In this document: one piece after another, positions 51,365 through 62,500 of the stretch
Numbering within the stretch: the first letter of the stretch is position 1
Layout: every line of letters starts with the position of its first letter
Source of the DNA: Mastigias papua
Lineage: Eukaryota > Cnidaria > Scyphozoa > Rhizostomeae > Mastigiidae
Assembly (NCBI GenBank): GCA_964019165.1
Contig: OZ025279.1
Span: 134,001 to 198,000, forward strand
Length of the DNA stretch: 64,000 nucleotides
Direction: 5' to 3'
Program-made: the position numbers and the translations under genes
Notes under the pieces: generated by a model
What the model saw: only the letters and a program-made list of their open reading frames with translations
Told to the model about the DNA's origin: nothing
Databases searched by the model: none

Positions 51365-52130
51365 CATCTAACTTACCTATCTATAACACATTATTGTTGT
51401 TCAGGTAAGGAAAAGTGCTTTTAGGGGAATGCTATTTGAATCAGTGGTATACAATAGGAAAAGCTCGGGGGTGGGGGGCTCAACCCACATCCAAGTCACA
51501 AATTGAAAGTTCTCAGCTCCCTTTGCCAACCAAAAAGATCTTGGAAGTGACAGATTATAAAAGCAACAAAAATTTCATAAGAAAATAGTAAAACATTTAG
51601 TTCCCAATGAGCAGTTCTAATTTGAAAATAAGAACAGAACCTTTTGTCCCCCACGCGTCCATTCTGATTTAAAAGAGTTCACAAACCTCTAGACCAGCAT
51701 TACCTTCACTTAGTTTCATAGTGGATTTAACAGAATCATAACTAAATATTTGTAAGATACAAACAGGTAACAAGCATTACTTGGAAGCAAACACTACGAT
51801 TTTGTCGATCATTTTGCCTCACGAGAACTGACGCACGATTCTGGCCTATCTACTATTCGGAAATAAGAAACTTAGTGCTCCAGGTTTAGATAAAGTATAG
51901 ATCAGCCATAGATCATGTTCATTACATTTTAAACTCTTTGCTATTCCACACGCTTATGACGATTTCAAATAGCTTAAGAAGAACAAAGGTAAAAGCCTTC
52001 TTATTCAAAAGGATAGACCTAACCTTAACTCCCAACAGTCTTCCATTCCCTTAGTCTTTTTCTAGTTGTTTGTTTTCTGTTTAAGTAGCTAGTTCATTTC
52101 CTATCTGTTTGGCTTTTCCTCTAGGTTGTT
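51365..52130. other. No recognisable gene
   Basis: No domain, terminus or RNA structure noted. Confidence 0.4.
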
Positions 52131-52134
52131 TTGA

Positions 52135-52385
52135 CATACGTACGTGAGCTTACTCACGTCCCATTGACACTTAGTGCGTGACCTGATTCACGCCCCCATG
52201 GCTATATAAGGCCTTATTTTCGCAACTTTCATCCCTTCACTGATGATGGCTCATGATTGAGTCGAAACGTTTGATTATGTCTTAAATTTTACTGATTATG
52301 TCTTGTTAGGTCTTAGGTCTACCGGTTATGTCGTATTTAGAATGATATGTCGACATCAAATACATCTACAAAGACAATAAAATGT
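52135..52385 (+). repeat. Possible Penelope-like pLTR fragment with TATA box and hammerhead-like motif
   Basis: Contains a TATATAAGG box at 52203-52211, then CTGATGA at 52240-52246, a 5-bp stem GGCTC/GAGTC (52248-52252 and 52259-52263) and GAAAC at 52264-52268. This order resembles the hammerhead ribozyme core known from Penelope-like terminal repeats. One extra T at 52247 and the lack of a clear stem I argue against an active ribozyme. Confidence 0.3.
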
Positions 52386-52399
52386 CTTTACTTCTTGTC

Positions 52400-53005
52400 G
52401 CGATTCTTGTACTGAACAAAGGTAAAGTAAAAAAAGTGAACTTACACATCTAAGCATTACTTCATAAGGCCCACGTGAAATCTTCCGCTCTTGTGACACA
52501 CCTCTACTGCTCTTTCAACTGAATGATGTCTGGCTGCAAGTTAAAACTTTTGTTTACTGATTCACTAGATTTCAATTAATTAATTGGCTACACAAAGAAA
52601 TGCAAAAACAAGCATGTCATATTGAATCTATTGATGAATTTAGCATAATTATCAAGACGGATAATTCATAACATCTATTCATTCATGAGAGTCTCCTCGT
52701 GCAAAGAGATCGTTGTACTCCCAATTCCCAACAGTCCTACATTTCTATTGCATTGTGTTTCATTTTACATCACAGGAACTTGATCCACAACTTTCTCCTA
52801 CTCTACACGCTTTTTATTTTATAACAAAGAGCATATCTAGCGCCATACAAATAATGCATGCACAAGTAAACCATTGAAATTCTGAATTTTGCTTTAATTT
52901 TGACTATAACTTAAGAGCAAACACACAAAGAAGGTAGAACAAATGTTTTATAAATGCTAAAGCATAATATCAAAATGTAAGGCATAAAGCATACTCAATG
53001 AAACA
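52400..53005. other. No recognisable gene
   Basis: Nothing supported. Confidence 0.4.
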
Positions 53006-53013
53006 CTTTTGGC

Positions 53014-54149
53014 CAGGGGCGTCGAAACCGGGGTCACCGGTCCCCCCCCCCTTATGCAGTGCAGTATGAAACGAGAAAAGCACGGAAAATATTGAAACTG
53101 TTGTTAATGAATGGCTGTCGAGAGCAACCTATGATGAGGCAAGCAAACATGCTTGGTTGCAAATCAGGTGTAGTCGCTCAGATCACAAACATCCAGCCAA
53201 AAGCTTCAGCTACCCACTGCCATGCTTACTCATCTAGTTTAACTGAAAAAGTGTTAACTCGGATGCATTCGAGCTATGGTGATAACGTAGACGTAACTGC
53301 TTTGAAATCTGAGCTTCTAGCTTTTCAACAAACTTCCAAGGAAAACGTGAACCACTTTGATGACATAATCTCAGAAACGATCTCAGATACCAGGCTGTTA
53401 TTTCCAACTGTTATAATTGTAATTCAACTGTTGCTCGTGAACCCTGCCATACATGCCACCTTAGAAAGATCTTTTTCCATATCAAGACCTGGTTACGAAC
53501 AACCATAGCACAGCCAAAATCTAATACCTTATCTTTCATGCATACATACAACCACCTAGTAGGTGGTTTGGGTATGATCAGTATTGCCAATAATTTTTTG
53601 TTAAATGAGACTAATAACTTCATTTCAGGTAGACTGTCTGCGCCATTCTTTTTTGAAAGTTTCAATATAAAAAGGTATATTTTTAATTTTTACTGAAACG
53701 CAGACAGAGGTTGGTTTGAGGTAGCTATTGTGTCTCGGAATAATTTGTCTTTGTGCAAAAAGGCTTTAAAAAGTATTTATGAATGAAACTTGGCTCTCCT
53801 TGATTGAAATATAACTAACCGAATCAAACTGAATGTTGTCACATCAAACATATTGTAAAAGCAACAAATTTGATACTAAACTATTAGAATCCTGTGTAAA
53901 AAACATGTGACTTCTAAGAAGTTGTATGGTGAAAGATGTATCGAGATAGTATTTGATAAAATCATATTATTCAACACATTTTTCGAGAATATGATAAACA
54001 TAAAAGACCATTTTCTATGTCTTCAGACTTCAAAAGCTTTAAAAAATGATGCTGTAGCCAACACAGATAATCAGAATTTCGAGCTTATCGGCGACCCTGG
54101 TGAACCCAATTAAATTGGTCCCTCCACTTTCAAAATCGCTTTGACATTG
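53014..54149 (+). mobile_element. hAT transposon remnant (ZMYM1/TTF-type)
   Basis: The left end CAGGGGCGTCGAAACCGGGG is at 53014. The right side near 54090-54149 has GACCCTGGTGAACCCAATTAAA and a decayed terminus. Between them is a C-terminal hAT transposase remnant. No clean 8-bp duplication is left. Confidence 0.6.
53059..53700 (+). pseudogene. hAT transposase remnant
   Basis: The frame 53059-53508 has a NIQPKASATHCHAYSSSLTE-like segment and then FPTVIIVIQLLLVNPAIHAT followed by LERSFS, which correspond to the conserved hAT (ZMYM1-like) blocks ending in the dimerisation motif with ERSFS. After a frameshift near 53500, TWLRTT-like and LSFMHTYNHL-like pieces continue. A large internal deletion joins the two halves, removing most of the catalytic core. 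Confidence 0.65.
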
Positions 54150-54310
54150 GATTGGATTGGATTAGGATTGGATTAGGATTGGATTATGATTGGATTGGAT
54201 TAGGATTGGATTATGATTGGATTGGATTATGATTGGATTGGATTAGGATTGGATTATGATTGGATTGGATTGGATTATGATTGGATTGGATTAGGATTGG
54301 ATTAGGATTG
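54147..54310. repeat. GGATT-based minisatellite
   Basis: Repeats of GGATTGGATTAGGATT and GGATTATGATT type, about 32 pentamer-like units. It begins at the decayed hAT terminus. Confidence 0.9.
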
Positions 54311-55080
54311 GCTTATGCATTACTCTGTTGCCTGGTAGATGACCAGAGACCTCATTCTCATCAGCAATTGCATCTTGAAGTAACCAGTGGGCTTCTCATA
54401 TGCATAATTCCACCTCAAATCATCAAAAGAAATGGAAATTTAGCCCACCTTTCTGGAATTGCTTCAAAATTTGTTTCTAGGTTGCAATCAACACATTGAA
54501 AAATTTTCTAGTACTTTGGTATTCCTAACAGTTTGGGCTCCACAGGAATCCAAGCTTTTGGATTTTGACCTTTCAAATTCATGGAATATGTCTGGGTAAA
54601 ACAACATGAATTTCAATATAGAATTTAATACTACAAGTTAGGTATTTCCAACCTAAATTTCCAAAAAGACCTACTGTTACATGTAGAAACTAAAATGAAA
54701 ACAATATTAATTATCTTGCATTGATCTGTTTACACATTACTAAGATTGACCATCTCTAAATCTGCAATACTGGAATTGACTCCACAAATTGTTCCCCTGA
54801 TAATTAAAACAACTTCACTTCTATATACACTTTACATTTTGTAGTAATCTACAGGCTGTTTAAACAGGCAGTGACAAAAATTGCTTGGAGTCATAAGTCC
54901 TTCAGCTTTCAACACTCCTATGAAAATTCACAGAACTTTAGCAGCTGTAGATTATATCTATGGTTCCTTAAATTTCTGACGATTTCAGGCAAGGAAAATT
55001 TGCAGTTTAGGGTAACCTCAAAATCGCTGTAAATTCTAAACGAAATTACTCTTTAAGATGCATACATCCGAAACTGACGA
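54311..55080. other. No recognisable gene
   Basis: Nothing supported. Confidence 0.4.
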
Positions 55081-55102
55081 TACAAAGTGCGGCATATATT
55101 GT

Positions 55103-55222
55103 GCGTGGATGTGTGGGTGTGTGTGTGGGTGTGGGAGTGTGTGTGTGGGAATGTGTGTGTAGGTGGGTGTGGGAGTGTGTGTGTGTGTGGGTGGGTGTGT
55201 ATGTGTAGGTGTGTGTGTATGC
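55103..55222. repeat. GT-rich microsatellite
   Basis: Imperfect GTGTGG/GTGTGT repeats; they produce false frames in several phases. Confidence 0.92.
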
Positions 55223-55259
55223 GTAAAGATTGCAAATTCGAAATTCCATACATTTTCGA

Positions 55260-55640
55260 AAGATCAGAAAGTAAGGTCATAGGTTCGGTAAATTGATGAA
55301 AATCAGCTCACTGTTCATTCGAACCATTTTGGCTGAAAAGTAGTTACATCTTTGGTCAACCAATAGAAATTAGCAAACCGTTCACCTGATGGATCTTGGC
55401 TCAAAATGTAAGATTATAGCTTTGATAAATTGGTGAGCATCAGCCAATCCTCGACTCAATCAGTTTATGCTAAAAAAAGGAAGGCTATAGTCTTGGTTAA
55501 TTGAAAAACCCCATCCCAATTTCACTGTACGATTGACTTTGCCTCAGAAGAAGCCTATAGCTTATGCAAATGATTAACTTTCACTTGATCAATTTTGACT
55601 CAAAAAGTAGGGAAATAGCCTTTACAAATCCCTGGAAATC
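55260..55640. repeat. Degenerate tandem array, period about 75-85 bp
   Basis: About five diverged units share the order AAAA-GTA, TATAGC-TTG, TAAATTG-TGA, then TTTTGGCTCA-like, for example around 55335, 55410, 55480, 55555 and 55610. Irregular spacing suggests an old array. Confidence 0.5.
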
Positions 55641-56339
55641 TGCTGAGGCAACTCAATACTAAAATCACACAAATTAAGCTTTAATATTTACTTTTGTATT
55701 AAGATGATGGGAATACTAAAAATATGAAATAAAACCCTTAAATATGTCAATAAAACAAGCGAGATCAAACAAGCTAGTAAATCAACTCGTGACGAAGATA
55801 AACCAAAATGCTGGCATTACTTATGCAACAAAACTCGAAGTAATCACATATTATGAAACGTGCGTACAATAGGTAAGATAGAAATGTCAAATATATACTA
55901 AGTAAATATACCATTGCATAGGATTGATAGAGGAGAATCGTAAGTTTAGGATCTGCCTCCCATATGCACTCCCATATGCAAAATAATAATATAAGATAGA
56001 GACACAAGTTGTATTAAAAATAACATAACAAAAACTAGCTACAAGCAATGTTCCTGCTCATAACAAGAGACTTCATATTGTCCTTAATTTCCAAAAAATT
56101 CTATTTTACACAACTGACTTGTTATCAAATAAGGAATGTCACAAAGAAGTTCTATTCATATGACTTTGACTATTCAAAACAATTAGAAAAAATTTATTTC
56201 ACTTCCAATTGGGCATCTATGACACCTGGAAAAATCTAAATAACACATGTTCCTTTGATACACTGAAAATTGAAACTTGGCCAGTAGTGTGGGTTTTGCC
56301 TAAGCATCAAAACATGGCGACTTAACTGACGTTCAAATT

Positions 56340-56507
56340 TCAACACCACATACTATCTTCATCATTACTGACATCATTTCCATTGCTTTGTGATGATGAT
56401 TGCATCCTGACTTCCAAACGCACAGTAGTTTCTTTCTGCAAAGCTTTAGTGCCAACAGCACAAGTGTCTATCGGTTGCGATTTTATATGTTCCTGCATAT
56501 AATCTTT
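56340..56507 (-). CDS. vasa: vasa, probable last exon
   Basis: Acceptor TATTGCAG before 56507; phase 0 frame [11 protein letters not shown] to the acidic end NDEDSMWC and TGA. An acidic tail with W near the terminus is usual for Vasa. Splicing from 59476 keeps phase, but intermediate exons cannot be excluded. Confidence 0.6.
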   Translation of the reverse strand, partial: KDYMQEHIKSQPIDTCAVGTKALQKETTVRLEVRMQSSSQSNGNDVSNDEDSMWC

Positions 56508-59500
56508 CTGCAATACAAAGATAAAGTAATAGGTGACAAAGACCATCTATCAAAGAGGTATTCAAACAAAATTTAACCTAAAGCTTTGTCCAAAACACTC
56601 GAATGTAACAAATTCAGACCCGAGATACACGCGGTACCGGATAGCTTTGTGTCCTATAGCCTCTTATATCAAATAGAGCCCCCTTCGGTTGCATGGTACC
56701 TTGGTATCCGATATACATTCCATTGGCTATCCCATAAAAAGTTCTCTGTCTTGAAAATGACACAAAAATCGACAATAAATGCAAAAAAATTCTGCGCGAA
56801 CATATTCGTTGCAAAAGTTTTCGGTGAAGTTTAGACCATTTCGGTGACATTTGCAAAACTTTGAAGTTGGCTGAAGAAAATTCTGGAACTGTGAACTGAA
56901 AATGAGACAAAAATCGACAATAAATGCAAAAAAATTCTGCGCGAACATATTCGTTGCAAAAGTTTTCGGTGAAGTTTAGACCATTTCGGTGACATTTGCA
57001 AAACTTTGAAGTTGGCTGAAGAAAATTCTGGAACTGTGAACTGAAAATGAGACAATAAACAAAATGGGAGAATTTTAGCATATAATATATAGCCGGTCAA
57101 TGACTGCTAAAATAATTAACAACTTTGCAAATTGGTCCTCTGCTTCAAGTTCATCTAATAAAATGTTATCAATTCATGCAATGTGAAAAAACGGAACCTT
57201 CTCATCACCGAATCAATCAGCACGAAAGAAAACCCTGTTAGTCTACCTACGCTTGTTGCTCGAAATGATCATACAAAATTATTGAGCGACATAAGGAAAA
57301 TATCGAAACAAACAATAAATGTACCAGGAATCCTACTACAGACGGAGATTTGGATTGTGAAGAAATTGGTTGGATAGTAAATGATGGGCCTGAGGGTATT
57401 TTAATAATCAGTGGAGCAACTGGGGATGGTGATGACTATATTAATGACTATAATGACAACAATAATGCAGGTGTGTCAAATTTATAATTATTATTATCAT
57501 TATTATTATTAATTAATTACTTAATACAAGTTACCTAACAGTAGCGAGATTTGTATTTGTAAATTAATGTTATATCCGATATCAGAAGTTTGAAAAAAAT
57601 ATCATTAATACTATATTTACAAAGTTGACATAAAAGTTACAAAATAGCTATACATGTAACCAAAATGAACAGAAATTAAAAGTAAACATATTTATAATAT
57701 TAAAATATAAGTAATAGCAATCAAACAAAACCTAAAAATGGTACAAATGTCCTGCATAGCCTACACTGGTCATTCATCACCTTTCCAAGCTTTGGCCTTG
57801 GCTTTAAATTCAGCCAGACAAGTCGACTGTCTAATTGATAGTGGAAGTGCAGACCACAACTGAGGGTCCCTAAATCTAACAGTTTCGGAAATAACATATC
57901 TCACTTTGGGCAAAATAAAAAAGCGAAAAATTTCCAAAGCTATATTAGTTTATTTCACTGAAAAACAAATGATTTCGGCCATGCTTTGTTTTAAACATTT
58001 CTATCATCAATACCTGAAAGTTCTTCTGATGAAAGAGACACTGTTGTCAAGTTCTAAGAGATCTTCAAAGCTTAAGATCCTGATCTCTGAACGTTATTCT
58101 CAGGATACGCTCATAAATTTTGTTGATTTTAGAGTCCAGGTTCCTACTGTGTAACATCCGTATCAAAGGCAAGCCCGTAGGCAGCTGAGTCAGACTGGGG
58201 GGCATGGATGAAAGGTGTGGTGACAGCAGATGTACTCCCATTCGGCATTACGGAAACGCCCTTTGCTAACACAAAGATGCACACAGATTTTAGATACAAG
58301 CAGCTGATGAAATTAATGATGTTCGTGTGAGAATCGTCAATAGTTTTATGACATATTTTGACGGATCTAAGATATCACATATTCAAAAAGTTGGGGCATT
58401 ACAATATCGTTTGGTGATATAGGAGGACCAACCATGGTTGGGTCCGACGCGGCATAAAAATTTTGAAATTATAACATCTAGAATGGCCAATAAACCATCT
58501 CCAAGGCTAAACTTTGACAGATCAGATTTACCGAATAAGTAGCCAAATATGCATCTTAGCTATTGGAAATTTGGGGAGGGCTACACAAATAACTGCACTC
58601 TTTCAAAAATATCTTCCGTCCCACCCCTCCAGCATAGAAAATGACTGGTCTCTTAAGCTCTACGAATGTCTGCCTTATTTGTCGTATTTGGATTTTATGC
58701 TCTCCTAGTCTATACTCTCAAACAGGCACAAGGAGGTAAATCCCTTAGCACCTTCCCTTAGCATCTTTCGGGCAGAGCAATAGAAGCGGCCTTTTTAACA
58801 TGTCTACAATATATATTCTAACAACTTTGCAATACGTCGATTCTGTAAAAGGTCAACATCATGCAAGTTTGCTTTTAGTTAGTGACAACTAACTTCAGTA
58901 TACAAGTCACAAAAGAAAGGGAATTCAATGAAAGGTTGAAAATCTGTATCTTGTTCTGAGAACCTAGTGCACTTTAGGGGTCAGTCATTTATAACTCTGG
59001 GTACCGGGACAGGTTAGAATTTAATAAATGGTCAAAAGTTTTATACCCCTTCAATTTATGTCCAACAGTTATTATACCCCACTGAGTTTTCATATGCATA
59101 AATACAGTGATCAATAGACTTCTGCAATTCATTGAGTTGACTTTCTTTAGATTTTGTCTTTACAGGATTTCCTATTCCTCAAATATTCTCCACAAATTTT
59201 CATACCCCCAAGTGTCCTTGGAAACGTTTTCATACCCTTCCCAATTCTAGCCCGCCCCGGTACCCAGAGTTATAAATGACTGACCCCTTAGTTGGCAATT
59301 CAATGTTCAAATCTATAAAACGTCATCTATGTAGTTACCACCAGCTGTCTGTTCATTGGTAATGCCTATGCATGATGCCAAATTCGACAATCTATTGAGC
59401 GAGGCGACATTGGGTAAATACACAGCAAATTATAATGAGCGATTTGAAGAACAATTGTAAACTCTAAATAAGTACCGCTCTTTTGTCTCTAGATGAAAAC

Positions 59501-62500
59501 TGCCCACTACCGGGGCCATACTTAGTTCCAACAGCAGACATTGCTATTTCTTCCAGCCAATCAGGAACTTCTTGCATTGACTGCAAAACAAAATCATAAT
59601 ATTGCTGCAAACATAGCCATATTTTGTTCTCAACGAATCAGCGGATTTGTCGACGTCAAATTTGTAGCCAATAAGATGCTACTATTTTTATATCTATCAT
59701 TGTGCACCAGTTAAAGCTAAGTGGCTGTAGAGGAATAACTATTCACAACCTTTGGCCCGGAAAAATTTACATTCATTTATAGAGACGAGCTTTTACTGAC
59801 AACCTGGTCAGTATAAGGTAAACATTGGGCACTGCTTCAAAAGTTGTGAGTAGCGACTTCTCCGCAGCCACTCCGTTTCAAAATGGCGTCATAATGAAAG
59901 ACATAAAAAAAATGGACGCATACTATTGGTTAATAATTTGATGAAAAAATCGGCTGATTGGTTGAGAACAAAATATGTCTATGCTATTTGCTGCAAATAA
60001 AATGTAACTTCATCACTATTTCTGCACATACCTGCAACATTGTGCTGCAATCAAATGACATAGATACTACAAAACCAAACCATTTTGGAACAGTCAACGG
60101 GACATGTTTTGTCCTAGACTAGTTTAAACCAGGCTTTCTCTTCAATCATATAACTGCTTCTCATTCATAAACTACAAGGCACTCATATCATTTCATGTTT
60201 TATTTTAAAAAGATTACTCAGACTTATTCTAGAAATCTGACACATTCAGCTTGCTCCTGTGAGAGAAATTTTTAAGTTTTTTAAGGGCAGATTTCTTGAA
60301 CAAGCATAACGCTACAAATTTAAGATCTGCGGGATACGCTCTTTGTATTGAAAAGTTATGAAACAAACATTTTTTCCAAAAGTTGCGGAGAAACAAAATA
60401 CATAAAGGAGGGTCGGTCAAAAGGCTGAACTGAATTCTTTATAATACCAACTGTCTCTTTTATTTACGCGAATAAAGAAAAATTGCAAAACAATATCAGC
60501 TTTATTCCATGCATAAGTTAAAATTGCCAAACCTTCTTATTTTGCAATTGCAAAACCTTCTTATTATGTAACTGCAAAGCCTTCTTATTTTGCAATTGCA
60601 AAACTTTCTTATTATGAAATTGAAAAGCCTTCTAGCTTTACAACTGCAAAGCTCTCTTATTTTGTACTTGCAAAAACCTTCTTATTTTGTAATTGCAAAG
60701 ACTTTCTATTTTGTAATTTCCAATTAAACTTTCAAGGGCCGGCCAGAGGCAGCCAAAGGCCGTATGTGGTCCACAGGCAGTTCAATGCTCAAGCCTGTGA
60801 AAAGGTATTGGAAGAAACACTTGTCACGTATTTCTTTTAAAAAGGACAGATACCACAAAATGCTGCCGATAATGATTAACACATGATAAACTATAAGTCA
60901 ATGACAATCGTAAAAGCATAATGGTTTTTGAACAATCATATACGAAGTGCTAACTAAAGCGGGATAACTACAGTAGAACTTGAATAATTGTTAACTATTT
61001 TACCTTCGATAAAACTTTTATGAGTCCTCTTGCTAATCTGCTATCCCTCCCGCGATCAAAGAATGCGATAGCACAACCCTGGTTTCCAATTCGGCCAGTC
61101 CTCCCAATTCTATGGACATATTCATCAATTTCCATGGGTAGATCAAAATTAATAACCATTTTAACATCGGCGATATCCAATCCCCGGGCAGCTATAGCAG
61201 TTGCTATCAAGACCGGGGCCTTTCCTGATCTGAAATCCCTCAAAGCACATTCCCGCTCTTCCTGGGATCGATCGCTAAAGACAAAACAAAATCAAGCTTA
61301 ATTAAATACATTTGATTCGAAATAATTCATCTCAAAATGCTTATAAAAGAACAAATAATTAGAAAAGACAAATAAATCACCGTCTTTCTTAGCTTCGTAC
61401 AATTTGAAAAATACATAAAGAGCAAGTAAATATATTATAACAATAACTTCGATATGAAAAGGAAACATGGTATGAAAATACATAAAGAGCAAGTAAATAT
61501 ATTATATCAACAACTTCGATATGAAAAGGAAACATGGTATGAAAATACAAACCTGCTTATGCTTGTTGTTGGAAAGTTTCGTTGAGAAAGAAAACTTGCA
61601 AGAAAATCTGCACTTCTTTTTGTTTCGACAAAAACAAGAATTCTGTCCCCTCCTATAAAACATAAACATGGCACTTACAATAAACTAACATAAAAATATA
61701 GAACAAACTATCGAAATAATTATTAAAGAGCCATCAAAATATTTATCGAAATACTGCATGAAATGTTACTGCATCATTGCATCATTAAATAGTGTTTTTG
61801 CCAACAAAAATTTGAAGATTGCATGACTATAATTGATCCAAACATGTTTTAAATTCTCTATCATTGCTACACGGGGCTGGTTCTTTTTTCTTTTGCTAAA
61901 CTCCTTTCAAGTCCATTAAAGATACAACACTGGTAAAAGCAAAAGCTCGAAACACATTGCCAGGTATGTGAAACGTATCACCGAGTATGACGTGCGCTTA
62001 AGATCAGCCATACACTGACTTCCTCTTCAAATTAAGATAATAAGACAACGGCAGCATCACCCTTTTCATCTCAACCAGCAATGAACTGTACTTTTTCACT
62101 AATTTATATTTCATTAAATTACAATTCTAATTTTTAAGTCCAAGAAACAAGCATCTACAAAAACTTAAGGATGACTCTGCGGTATCTTTAGAAGTGGAAA
62201 GTGGAAAAAGCTAAAGTGGAAAAAAGACAAAACAAAACATTTGCAACTGATGTGGATAAACAAAACAAAAAATAAAACACTACATTTATACACAGGATAG
62301 CCTTTTCAGTATATAAGATACTGCTATGAGTAAGGGTCCTGTGCAAAAGAAAATGCTATCAAAGTAAAATTAAAGGCAACAAACCATTATTGCACAAAAT
62401 TCAAATTATCGATCTTCAGTTTAAATTCAACAAAATAAGGCTCATTCAATTTTTCAGTATAAGTGCACTTGAACCTGATTCTAGAAGAATTTCCTCCAAT

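Noticed and set aside
53907..54113. 68-codon frame at the right of the hAT element
   Set aside because: Its end overlaps the conserved non-coding 3' terminal region of the transposon.
54147..54310. Interstitial telomere
   Set aside because: The unit is GGATT/AGGATT, not TTAGGG; a simple minisatellite.
55046..55296. Frames rich in HTHT/PTHT and CVWV
   Set aside because: Translated GT microsatellite.
56614..57100. Minus-strand frames with repeated [12 protein letters not shown]
   Set aside because: Caused by the 145-bp tandem duplication inside a vasa intron; no conserved domain.
57342..57471. Plus-strand exon candidate (acceptor CTACTACAG, donor GCAG|GTGTGT) with an acidic frame
   Set aside because: Lies antisense in a vasa intron with no partner exon and no recognised family.
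62446..62474. Extension of vasa exon 3 to a stop at 62446
   Set aside because: The extension is not helicase-like; the donor at 62474/62475 gives perfect phase and sequence continuity with exon 4.
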